A DNA stretch of 64,000 bases. Source: Mesostigma viride. Its lineage: Eukaryota; Streptophyta; Mesostigmatophyceae; Mesostigmatales; Mesostigmataceae. Shown here piece by piece: positions 55,201-63,875 of this stretch. Position numbers and translations under genes: made by a program. The notes under the pieces were generated by a model that saw only the letters and a program-made list of their open reading frames with translations, had not been told where the DNA came from and did not search any database. Where the stretch lies: the NCBI GenBank assembly GCA_009746045.1, contig RPFO01000348.1, positions 2,006,960-2,070,959 on the forward strand, read 5' to 3'. How positions within the stretch are numbered: position 1 is the first letter of the stretch; every line of letters begins with the position of its first letter.

Positions 55201-57964
55201 GACAACGGATACGGAACCTCTCCATGTACTGGTATACCCCATGGCGATGCGGTGCACTTGTTCAGTTTCCCATCAACGCTTCCCCTCCGTGTCTCTCCTC
55301 TTAGTCATGCTAGTTCTCTCCAGTTAATGCCGTCTGCAAAGTGCTCTGTATGTGTCATGGGCATAGGAGTTCTAGCTCTCCTGATCTCTCCAGCAGACGA
55401 TACTTCCTGATGCGTGCTCCTTCCACGGTCACATGATCCATCGCGTGCCCCATCGCGTGCCGCTTTCCAACCGCCTGGTTCCCGTCCCGTTTCCCCTGCG
55501 GGTGCTTCCCCTGCCTCTGCGCCTGCTCCCATGCGCACGTGGGCTTGCACACGCTTCTGCGTACTTGTGGACCCGCCCTGCCCCCACATATGGGCGCACG
55601 GATACAGACACGCACAGAGAGAGGCACGCACACACTCATGCCGCCCCCACCACGACACACACACACACCACCACCACACACACACACACAGACACAACCA
55701 CGCACACACGTGCACGGCACACTTGGAAGCATAACCAGTGTAACCCTTCGATCTCCTTCATCTGCAACACCCCTTACCCACCCACCCACCCACCCTATCG
55801 GACCCTCGGAACCTCCCCTCGCCCCCCCCCCCCCCCCCCCCCCCAGGTACTCGGTGATGGGCATCTCCGCGGGCATCCCGATGATGTACATGGGCAGCGA
55901 GATGCTCCAGAATGAGTGGTGGCACATCGACCCGCAGCACCACGTCAACTGGGCCATGAGGGGTGAGCGGGGGCGCCCATTTCCCCACGTGGTTGGAAAT
56001 GGTGACAGGAGCGGGGGACATAGTGACGTTGGGACATAGTGACAGGAGGGGTGAGCGAGAGCCACATGCCCCCGTGTAGATGCTTGGATGCAGCGTTGTT
56101 GGTGAGAGAGGCGCTGGAAGGCGGGCACATGCCACCGTGGGGGTACATTTTTATCGCCATGGGCAGGTGTTTGGTTCAGGCTGGGGTGACGGCATGAGGC
56201 TTAACCTGGAGGAGTGCAGGGCAAGCGTGGGAGAAGGGCTGGTACAGAGCATGGTGGACGATAGCTTTCCCACGCTATAGCCTCCCCACTATATAGCCTC
56301 CCCACTATATAGCCTTCCCACGCTGTAGCCTTCCCACTCGATAGCTTTCCCACTCTATAGCCTTTGCACTCGATAGCCTTCCCACACTATAGCCTTCCCA
56401 CACTATAGCCTTCCCACACTATAGCTTTCCCACACTATAGCCTTCCCACACTATAGCCTTCCCACTCTATAGCTTTCCCACACTATAGCCTTCCCACACT
56501 ATAGCCTTCCCACTCTATAGCTTTCCCACACTATAGCCTTCCCACTCTATAGCTTTCCCACACTACAGATTTCCAAGGGAACCATCTTATTTTATGTTTG
56601 GATTGTGACGTTATATAATGAACGGATACAGCCGGGCTACATTTAACAAGAGTGTTATGCAGGAGTAAATAGCTTTCCCACATGGAACCAGTTAACGTGT
56701 CGCCACCCCTACCCCTTGCCCTTGTACACCACGTATATTGGAATACAAGCTCGGTGGCATGTATTATTCCCATGGCATCTGCCCCCCCCCCCCCCCCCCC
56801 CCCCCCCCGCGCCCATTGGTTTTGAAACAAAAAAATTAATTAAACTTTCTAATATACTGAACTGAACTTATTTCTGTCCTTTAACTTTGTTCCCTCTGTA
56901 TCGGCCCCACAGCGGACGAGCGCGGCAAGCAGATGCTGGCGCTCGTGCGGTCCATGAACAGCGTGCGCGTGGCCAGCAGCGCGCTCACAAGCGGCGGCAT
57001 CAGCTTCGTGCAGCAAGATGACGTCAACGGCGTGCTCGTGGTCAAGCGCAAGGTGGGCCAAAGGGGGAGGAAGGGGGGGAGAGGGGGGGAGGAAGGGGGG
57101 GAGAGGGGGGGAGGGGGGAGAAGACGGGGGGCAGGGGGCAGGGGGGCAGGGGGCAGGGGGCAGGGGGCAGGGGGCAGGGGGCAGGGGGGCAGGGGGGCAG
57201 GGGGGCAGGGGGGCAGGGGGCAGGGGGCAGTGGGGCAGGGGGGGCAGGGGGGGGTTACCCGAATGGATTTGTAGGTGCACAATCTGGGTTGGGACGAGTA
57301 TTGATAGAGACCCATTGCCATCATCGGGGGGTCAGGCAGCGACCTGGTGGCAGCTCGTAGCTACCGTTATCATAAGCAAGCCCTGTATGGCCATGATCAG
57401 AATAAGCAAGCCCTGTATGGCCACTTGACCAGCCAAATGTGCGCTAGAGTTTGCGATGGCGACCCCGCAAGAAGGGGTGGGACAGCCTAGCTCTAGAACC
57501 TGTGCTCTCCATGCAGGATGGCCTCGCTCGCGCGCATGTCTGCCGCTTTTCGTCTCTGTAGTGGTATCATTTTTGTTTTATTTTAACAGGCCTCAGCTCA
57601 CGGTCTGCGCTTTGCCGATCCCCTTGTTCACCACATGCCTATTGAATTCATGACCACTTATGTTTTGTTTATGCAATCGATGGGTGTTGGCGTTTGTGAC
57701 CCACGCCACACTGTGCGTGCGCAGAGCGCGGATCAGACGATGGTGGCGGTGATCAACGCCGGGGAAGGCCAGTGGGACCGACCCGAGTACGGCATCAACG
57801 TGGGCGAGGGGCGCGAGTACCGGCAGGTGTTCAACTCCCAGGACGCGGCGTTTGGAGGGTGGGAGACTTCGGGCAACGCGAAGCCCCTGGCGGTGGACAA
57901 TGGCAAGATCCGCATCGTCCTGCCCAAGTGGGCGGTGCTGCTGTTCGAGTGCACCGCCAAATGA
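41642..57964 (+). CDS. GH13 1,4-alpha-glucan branching-enzyme-like protein (15 exons)
   Basis: Exons 41642-41659 (tentative MPPKSK start), 44047-44286, 45773-45963, 46697-46796, 47502-47625, 48302-48356, 49002-49042, 49772-49888, 50117-50221, 51993-52047, 53400-53532, 54946-55061, 55847-55962, 56913-57052 and 57725-57964. Phases agree at every junction and give 596 residues. An N-terminal CBM48-like domain ([20 protein letters not shown], about 20-85) leads into [11 protein letters not shown] (140-150), [10 protein letters not shown], region I DLVLNH (231-236), region II LRLDSV with nucleophile Asp302, acid/base Glu331 in EIT, and Asp392 in SHD. A beta-rich C-terminal domain ends in VLLFECTAK. 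The enzyme would cut alpha-1,4 glucan and re-attach it by alpha-1,6 links in starch or phytoglycogen synthesis. Overall similarity is to branching enzymes, though another GH13 specificity is not excluded. With the proposed first exon there is no transit peptide. Confidence 0.85.
42655..43978 (+). repeat. 1.3-kb TTCCCCTCC satellite (9-bp unit, about 147 copies)
   Basis: Almost perfect TCCTTCCCC array with one 8-bp unit near 42728 and another near 43255, each shifting the frame of everything downstream. It fills the last part of intron 1, ending 68 bases before the acceptor CCTCCCCAG. Long Leu/Pro, Ser/Pro, Ser/Phe, Gly/Arg and Gly/Lys/Glu frames on both strands are artefacts. Confidence 0.97.
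45388..45411. repeat. GAAA-loop hairpin, copy 2
   Basis: CGCAAAGGT, GAAA, ACC, a bulged A, then TTTGCG. Same structure as 38648-38670, with one inserted base. Both are preceded by CACNCCGCAAAGG or GCACGCCGCAAAGG. Confidence 0.6.
45448..45512 (-). pseudogene. tRNA-like fragment (B box, no anticodon arm)
   Basis: The complement reads TCCGTCC, a D-arm-like TATAGTCAGC...AGTTGG, then CCCCAGTTCGATTCCGG and GGTCGGA. The T arm has a good B box (GTTCGATTCC), and the acceptor strands pair at six of seven positions. Only about 58 bases separate the ends, so the anticodon arm is missing. It may be a tRNA pseudogene or the head of a tRNA-derived SINE. Confidence 0.35.
45964..46352 (+). repeat. Poly-G/GGGGGAGG tract after the exon 3 donor
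   Basis: 390 bases, over 90% G by eye, starting at the donor GTGAGGGGG. Many G-quadruplex-capable runs on the sense RNA. Confidence 0.95.
46914..47040 (+). repeat. Copies of the exon 4 3' edge with donor
   Basis: ATCGAGAAGAAGCTGGGCTA, TATGAAGGAGCAGGGGTTCA and ATCCAGGTGAGTGG repeat the exon end (46746-46803: ATTGAGAAGAAGCTGGACTA, GAAGGAGCAGGGATTCAACG, ATCCAGGTGGGTGG) about 168 bases downstream. Two shorter TTGAGAAGA.GC pieces follow at 46998 and 47020. Confidence 0.92.
47640..47795 (+). repeat. Three copies of the exon 5 3' edge with donor
   Basis: The exon ends GTGGACACCTGCCACCAGAA plus AG/GTGAGG. Copies: GGTCCACACCTGCCACCAGA (47647), CAGACACCTGCCATCAGAAT (47709) and GGTGGGCACCTGCCAGCACA (47754), each followed by a donor-like G-rich stretch. 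Confidence 0.85.
48555..48836 (+). repeat. GCGGGC triplication and (TAGGGG)n array in intron 6
   Basis: Two to three copies of GGCGGACTAGCGGGCCGGCG lead into about 38 units of TAGGGG with occasional TAGGGGG. The unit is telomere-like but is not the TTTAGGG found elsewhere in the window. Confidence 0.92.
49568..49660. repeat. Second interstitial TTTAGGG-like island
   Basis: Degenerate TTAGGG, TTTTGGG and TTGAGGG units (for example AGGGCTTAGGGTTTTGGG) in intron 7 of the GH13 gene. Confidence 0.6.
50222..51110 (+). repeat. 84-bp minisatellite seeded at the exon 9 donor
   Basis: Ten to eleven units of about 84 bp containing GGTGAGGATGCTGAAGAGAT, GGGGTGGGGCCATGTGCCAG and ATGCTGACTGTCGAAAGCTG. 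The first copy overlaps the exon end and donor (CCTGATTGCCG/GTAGGTGGCGAGG), and later units keep CCTGTAGTTGGTGAGG at the same place. Some units shortened by one or two bases create alternating open frames. Confidence 0.92.
52045..52245 (+). repeat. Copies of the exon 10 donor
   Basis: The exon ends AGCACGTG, and the intron begins GTATGGGCTAA. ACATGTGGTATGGGCTAA, ACACGTGGTATGGGCTAA, ACGAGGTATGGGCTATT and ACACGTGGTATGGGCTAT follow, spaced by AAGGGGGGCTAATA-type filler. Confidence 0.88.
52322..52680 (+). repeat. 57-bp tandem array ending in a family Q element
   Basis: Five units starting ATCAACGAGACAACCAGCG with GGCATGGCATTACTGTGAAC and TTTAGTGACCATGGT, followed by ATCAAAGAGACAACCAGCGC and the ordinary Q interior (CCATGGTAGCTCG). 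Confidence 0.9.
53575..53643 (+). repeat. Copy of the exon 11 3' end with donor
   Basis: ACAAGGGCTTCACCAAAAAC, ACGTAGATGCTTGAGTATGT and TCGGCTCACACGACCAGGGG reproduce the last 60 coding bases of exon 11 (encoding ...LGSHDQ) 43 bases after the donor. A CAG-to-TAG change puts a stop in the copy. Confidence 0.95.
54480..54900 (+). repeat. About 58-bp minisatellite in intron 11
   Basis: Six to seven units with AAGAAGATGTAAGAGAGGTC, TTATCTCACAAGATATATGT and ACAAGAATAAATATG. AT-rich, unlike most arrays in the window. Confidence 0.92.
55825..55846 (+). repeat. Poly-C acceptor tract of exon 13
   Basis: About 22 C then AG directly before the exon. Preceded by (CACCCACC)n and AC-rich microsatellite at 55650-55800. 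Confidence 0.85.
56265..56575 (+). repeat. 16-bp TATAGCCTTCCCACAC array in intron 13
   Basis: About 18 units of CTATAGCCTTCCCACA or CTATAGCTTTCCCACT. Confidence 0.92.
56780..56808 (+). repeat. Poly-C run
   Basis: Nearly uninterrupted C (about 28) about 100 bases before the exon 14 acceptor. Confidence 0.85.
57053..57255 (+). repeat. GGGGGCAG/GGGGGA tract after the exon 14 donor
   Basis: The donor GTGGGCC is followed by GGGGGGAG then GGGGGCAGGGGGCAG units, purine-dominated on the sense strand. Confidence 0.9.
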
Positions 57965-58470
57965 GCGGCCGGTTGGGCGAACCAACGACCAGTAAAGCGG
58001 ACTGGAGGGGTTGCTCTGCGAATAGCAGAAGTGAGGGGCTGCTTGGGTGTATGGCCTTGGAAGGGAGATCCTGTACTCAAGAAACTATGTTTTTAGGTGC
58101 ACGGCCAAATGAGGGGCTTGTTGGGTGAACTGCCCTGTAAGAGCCTGCCTTCAAGAGCGTGGCGCGGTCGAGGGCTCCTCGTTGAAGCTCGTTGGAGTAC
58201 CACCAAGTGAGGGATGCCTTTCAAGAGGCAGCGGCCACATGACAGGCTGCTTTCCGAGAGTGCAGAGCCGGATGGGAGCCGCCTGTGAGGTCAACAGCAG
58301 TTTGAAGAGTGCGCGTCCTACTGAGCGTACTTTTGAGTGCAACGTGCTCGGAAGTGAGATCCTGTTTCCGGAGCACATCGAGATGGTACGTCAAGTGTGC
58401 ACGTGAGCCTGGATCCTGCACCAAGTGAGAGGCAGAAGGCTTTTTTCAAGGGTGCACGGCTCAATTGAGA
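57965..58470 (+). repeat. Stop-codon-containing copies of the last exon end in the 3' UTR
   Basis: The gene ends GAGTGCACCGCCAAATGAGC plus GGCCGGTTGGGCGAAC. Later: GGTGCACGGCCAAATGAGGG plus GCTTGTTGGGTGAAC (58097), and weaker versions at 58257, 58308 and 58450. Confidence 0.7.
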
Positions 58471-59295
58471 TCGCTGGAGGACTTGGCAACGGCCATTCTT
58501 ATTGTTCTGAGCCGGTTTCCCTGTGGAGAATGGAAGAGACAGGGGTGGGGTGGAAGTGACTATATGGGAGGGGAGCGAGGGGAAAATGGAGAACGCTGGC
58601 ATGCATAAAGTTGATACTCCATGTTGAGAATGGCAACATTCACCCGGCCATGCGTGTGTGCGATGGAGAGGAGGTCTGTGGCCGGTTCTTTGGCTGTATG
58701 AACCCTGTTGCCATGGGAAGCTTCCGATGCTCGTTGGCATTTCAGGATTTCCATGTGCGTCATATGATTGCGCGGCATGCCTTCGAAATTACCGTGGAGG
58801 CATTGCCAAAACTCTGGCTGCTGTGTTCATGGCTGGTGTGTTCATGACCTGGCTATGAAAGCTCTTCACTATGGCAGTGTTGCGCCGCATGTGCAGGTAC
58901 ATGCCATTCCTGAATCGTGACGAATGGACGTCGATTGTCGCCACAGCACTTCTGCCACGTGGTTGCACACCTCTGCTTTCATAGTAGACGCTCTTGCACA
59001 GTAGATCGATGTATGCAGACTAGGAGATGCCATTCTGCCTCAACCACCCTGCCTAAATCTGGCTTGCACTGTGGACACCTGACACAGCTGATGATGTGGC
59101 ACACTGCCAATGTACAGCTGTAAGTAGCACTGATATCAACCATGCACGGCATCTGTCCGCATTGTTATGAAGTTTTCACTAACCAAATTACATCAGCCAA
59201 TCTATATTGTAATGAAAAATGAATCACATGAAATCCTGCGTCGATAAACTAGCAAATGCGCATATCGGCTGCACAACATGCATATAATGCTGAGT

Positions 59296-59323
59296 GAGAG
59301 TGCGCTGGTTGTCTCCTTGATAT
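59296..59323 (-). repeat. Dispersed family Q boundary fragment
   Basis: The complement reads TATCAAGGAGACAACCAGCG, then CAC. Confidence 0.6.
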
Positions 59324-59770
59324 AATGCTGAGTGTAACGGAAGTGAGGCAACTAAAGCTGTACAATGAACTGCTAGCTAGAAAGTTCTCAAGCAGCTAGC
59401 TTGATGCTCCCATACTTACGATGTACGTTTTGTATTCTATTGTACATACAGGAATAGATGTCTCATACCTAGGTGTAGTGTATATGCACCACTTACTGCT
59501 GCGATCGCGCTCCCAGCAGTCAATTTTATACCAAATTGTTGCAAAATATTGCATGAAATTATTATGCTGATAGAGATTCAGCATACTACCGGCTCCCTTT
59601 AGTTAGTTCAGCCTATGCACCCGCATGCATGTCTACCCGCACGTACACTTCAGGTGCAGTTTAATTGCGTGTGCCAGACAATGCCCCCGCCATGCATGTC
59701 ACCCACCCACATTTCAGCATTCGCACACCCACAGTTATGCCAGACTCTCCTCGTGAGCAGTTTATTGCAG

Positions 59771-59915
59771 CTGTGGCTTGCCTCCGGGCATGAGGGAAGA
59801 CGGGTGTCTCTGCCCCCTCCCAGTGTGCAACATACAGGGATGACAAGCACTTTAACTCTGTAAATATTATTGTGCTCCGTGACTCCGCAACGGGAGCGCG
59901 GTTTTAATTAATTCA
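59771..59915 (+). mobile_element. Dispersed family R, copy 4
   Basis: GGGCATGAGGGAAGACGGG, TGTCTCTGCCCC, ACAGGGATGACAAGCACTTT, GTGCTCCGTGACTCCGCAAC, GGGAGCGCG and a TTTTAATTAATTCAAAATTA tail. Confidence 0.7.
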
Positions 59916-60329
59916 AAATTAAATTGTGGGGGGTGCCTGCAGTACACAGCATGAAGCCCGGCCAGCTCTGTCAGTAAAAAGTGTTATACAAATTCCACCA
60001 GGCTTATCATGCATAAAGAATATCGGTGCCCAATTTTTACTGCTCTTTGGGCACCACGTAACTCTGCTATATACCTGGCCATAAGGTAACCGCCACGACA
60101 CCAGTCATGTGTCAGTGACTGCTGTCAACTGGAAAAACAGTCCGCACAAACCTTATGTACACTGGCGGTCACTGGCTCAACCACATGGAAAACCAATGCC
60201 ATCTCCAAATCTTTACCCCCACCGCCGGAATCCTATCCGTACCTGGCAGCACAATGGCAGCAAAAATAGGGGGAGAGGGAGCAAACTACAGCGTGGCCCG
60301 CCCAGGGAAGAATAAGAGCATCGCCCTGA

Positions 60330-60432
60330 AAAAAATCAAAGACAGATCAGAAGAAAATCTGTCTGAAAAAATCAGAGACAGATCAGAAGAAAATCTGTCT
60401 GAAAAAATCAGAGACAGATCAGAAGACATCAA
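60330..60432. repeat. 36-bp tandem repeat with internal self-complementarity
   Basis: Three units containing GACAGATCAGAAGAAAATCT plus GTCTGAAAAAATCA. AGACAGAT and ATCTGTCT within a unit can pair. Confidence 0.8.
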
Positions 60433-60558
60433 TAAGGGCATTGCCCTCTAGAAAACTTTACAATAAATAGCAAAGTGCACACTTGGCCTCTACATGCCAT
60501 GTTCTTCACCATCCGCCCGCCAAACTGATTCTGGCCAATAAGCCTTCACACAAAAAAG

Positions 60559-61082
60559 TCAGGAGCCCCCGCGCGTGCCCGCAGGCCGACGCGCCGCACG
60601 CGCTCGCTGCCTCTCCTCTGCCATGGCGTTGAGTTTCTTTTCAAGCCCTTTGATGGCAGCCCAGGCGAACCACCAGTTGAGGGGGTCGAACAGGAATGCG
60701 GCCCAGCGGCGGTACTCCTTGAGGTCAATGTCCGTGATGTAGGTGATCTGCATGTCCACCATCAAGAGGGCAGGCACCATTGCACAGGTGTCCAGTACCA
60801 TGCGGCACATATTCATGGTTAACTGGTTGCCATCACGTGTTAACAGAGTGCCAGCTAGTGCGGGCTCTGACGGGCGATGATGATACAATAAGGCCATAAG
60901 TCCATATCTTTGCGTACTACAGGAAATCCGGTAAGGAGTAATCCTGTCAGATCCACGGCCGAATGATACTGCAAAGCTGATACAAAGACTAATAACATTA
61001 AAAATAAATACAAGAAGCAATGCAGGGTATGCAGCCACCCCGGACAGATCATGCGGATAGACAATACTCGGCGAGTGATTGA

Positions 61083-61176
<94 letters not shown>

Positions 61177-63875
61177 GGGGTGGGGGGTGGGAGCAAGCCA
61201 CCAATGCCATAGGAAAAATGCAGAGACCGCCGCTACCCCATAAAAAATGCACGTAGACCCCACGGTACCCTAGTACACTCACCACTAGCGGGCTCGATTA
61301 ATTAACTAGTTTACACGTGGACTGCTTCACGTGAGCATAAATCCTCCACGGTGTAGTCACGGAGATGAAGATGGGATTGGATGGGTGTCTACAGGGGTGT
61401 ATATAGCGGGCTGGGTGAACCTTCACACATTTCTACATTTAAAACCACAAACGGCCTCACTTCCGTCTTGGGCCCGTCCTTGTCCTCCAGCGGGCGGAAG
61501 ACCATCTCGTCCCTCGAATGATGCTGCGGGGAAAGAAGCAAGAGCAAGCAGATTGGAATGAGAATAAGAAACTCATCAGGAAGGTATCGGAAATCGGGGC
61601 GGAGGGGGGTGGGGTGGGTGGGTGGGGGCGGGGGGCGGGGGCGAGGGGGGGGTCCACTTTCCAGCCACCTGTTCCTTAGCGATCGTCTTCTGGCCAAGAG
61701 AGAAAACTACACAGGATACAAGTTACAGAGAAATATTCTCGCCAATACATCTTCACTTTGCTTAGAACAGTGAGATCTGCCACCCACTGCCCATCTGAAG
61801 AAGTCCCGGGAAAATACCGTAGTCGTAACTGCTGGCCATGTTGACTGGTGCTCACGGTACACTCTGTGGCATCATGCATTCATCGAGAATGAGCATCAAG
61901 AATGTCACCGCGCGTGTCAAAACACTAGCGAGGCGGGGGGGTAGGGAGAGCGTGGTGTACAGTCTAAACGCCAACTGTGCGCGCCATATCCCGTCTCGCC
62001 CCACCGATACAGCGTGTCCCAACCTACCCAGTGCTAGATGCTACTCAGGAGACATAAGCTTACCGCGACCGGGTTTTCCCATCCCATCCCCTCGCAAAAC
62101 CCTAAGCTCCCTCCCCATCAACAGCCTCCCTGCAACCGCCTCGCCCCATTCTACCAGATCACCACGCGGACAACCATCTCATCTATCATTGGCAGCAATC
62201 TCACCGCGACCGACTCTCCCAAGTAGACGACGCGGCGGCGCGGTTCCACCTCCGTCAACATGTACCTGCGCGGGTAAGAAGGGGGGGGAGAGGGAGGGAG
62301 GGAGGGAGGGAGGGAGGGAGGGAGGGAGGGAGGGAGGGAGGGAGGGAGGGAGGGAGGGAGGGAGGGAGGGAGGGAGGGAGGGAGGGAGGGAGGGAGGGAG
62401 GGAGGGAGGGAGAGGAGGGAGGGAGGGAGGGAGGGAGGGAGGGAGGGAGGGAGGGAGGGAGGGAGGGAGGGAGGGAGGGAGGGAGGGAGGGAGGGAGGGA
62501 GGGAGGGAGGGAGGGAGGGAGGGAGGGAGGGAGGGAGGGAGGGAGGAGGGAGGAGGGAGGGAGGGAGGGAGGGAGGGAGGGAGGGAGGGAGGGAGGGAGG
62601 GAGGGAGGGAGGGAGGGAGGGAGGAGGGAGGGAGGGAGGGGGAGGGAGGGAGGAGGGAGGGAGGGAGGGAGGGAGGAGGGAGGGAGGGAGGGAGGGAGGG
62701 AGGGAGGGAGGGAGAGAGGGGGTGTGTATAAACAGGGGACGAGTTTGTTTCAGGCAATAGAGTATGCCAGCAAGACTGGTTACAGCCAGGAAAGCTGCTA
62801 AAGCCGGGAAGTATGAAAAAAGCCAAGAGCAGGTTCCTCCAGCCAAAACAAATTTCTTAATTCAAGCCAGCAAAAGACCGTTCAAGCCAAAACCAGTTTG
62901 CGAGCGCTTCCATACGCCGGTGTGCATTAGAAGAAGGGCAGGGTTATTTGCAGGAATGAATCACCCACGCACCCACCCACGCACAAGCATCTACCCTCCC
63001 ACTTTTGTACCAGAAAGGCCATAATATACGAAATTGAGGGAGTCACAAAAACTAAAGCAGAAGAAGCTTTTGCTTTAGCTTCTAGAAAACCCCCCTCTGC
63101 CCCTCTTCCTCTCCCCCCTGGCACATTCCACCCAAAGTCTGGTTCTCCCTCTCCCGGTCTCGCCTGCACAGTTCATCTCCCAATGATGTCATCCCCAATG
63201 AAATGATTTCACAAAAAAAATTGCTTTCACATGCCTCCCTTCGCGGCCTTGGAGCACTCCTGGGGTTGTGTGCACCCACTGGATGCCAGAAAGCTGCACT
63301 TTCCCTTATTGAAAAGCATCCCCGAGCCCGCAGTGGAGCTATCCGCTGTCCGTTGCATTACCTCCAGTAGCCTCCGTTGATGATCAACCCGCTTCAAAGT
63401 ACTAACAAGAGGGCCACATGTCCCAGCCAGAGACAGAACCCCCCCACTGCACCCCCACTACACACAACAGGCCCCACCGCCCCTGCTTCTATTCAAGCGC
63501 AGGCAACCTGCACAACCCAGACACCCAATCCCGCACAGAAGGCCAGGCCCGCCATCGTGGAAAGAAGCCTGCTGCCATCGTTGTCAGATGAAAGACGCAG
63601 ATGGAACCACACATTAGCGAAACCTTGCAACACCAGCCAGTCATATTTGTGATCGCGCCACGTTGAGGACACGCGAGCGCGCCAAGTGGACTAGTGGATC
63701 GTACTTGGTGAGCAGCGGGTGGCCGTAGGGGTCGACTGCTTCGCCGACAAGTGGCAGGCTCAGAATGCTCATCAGGCTGAAGGTGGTCCCAACAGCCAGG
63801 GAATTAGTGGACTTGGCTTTCGAGCCGGGGTCCCGCTTGGACTCGGAGGTGCCAGGGTCCCAGTCAGCAATGTGG
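60559..63875 (-). CDS. SRPBCC (START/polyketide-cyclase-like) protein, 3' part of gene
   Basis: Exons in transcript order: 63875-63705, 62265-62205, 61689-61669, 61523-61461 and 60747-60559 (TGA). Phases agree and give 167 residues. More exons lie right of the window. The spliced protein reads like the SRPBCC helix-grip fold: an early ADWDPGTSESKRD, then SLAVGTTFSLMSI, YMLTEVEPRRRVVYLGES, DEMVFRPLEDKDGPKTEITY and the long C-terminal helix FLFDPLNWWFAWAAIKGLEK that closes the ligand pocket in this fold. Members bind hydrophobic ligands or act as cyclases or lipid carriers. The ligand here is unknown. Exon 61689-61669 is only 21 nt (KTIAKEQ). The terminal Arg-rich tail RQRARAARRPAGTRGGS is unusual. 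Fold assignment is by pattern recognition only. Confidence 0.72.
61088..61172. repeat. (AG)n microsatellite, about 41 units
   Basis: Uninterrupted AG/CT run in the last intron of the SRPBCC gene, pyrimidine (TC) on the sense strand. Confidence 0.97.
62282..62716 (-). repeat. (GAGG)n satellite, 435 bp, abutting an acceptor
   Basis: Almost perfect GGGA units with a few 3-bp slips. On the sense strand it is (CCCT)n and runs to within 16 bases of the acceptor CCGCGCAG at 62266. Confidence 0.97.

Larger units (their letters stand above)
58471..60558. other. Convergent intergenic region between the GH13 and SRPBCC genes
   Basis: No gene recognised. Contains a Q boundary fragment (59296-59323, minus), an R copy (59771-59915) and a small 36-bp array. 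Confidence 0.55.

Noticed and set aside
60748-61263. Minus-strand frame continuing upstream of the last SRPBCC exon
   Set aside because: Upstream codons run through the (AG)n tract and do not fit the fold. The exon from 60747 with the CAG acceptor joins in phase with 61461.
61838-62846. Open frames of 215-297 residues rich in GRE or LPPS
   Set aside because: Translation of the GAGG satellite. Only 62205-62265 is coding, on the minus strand.
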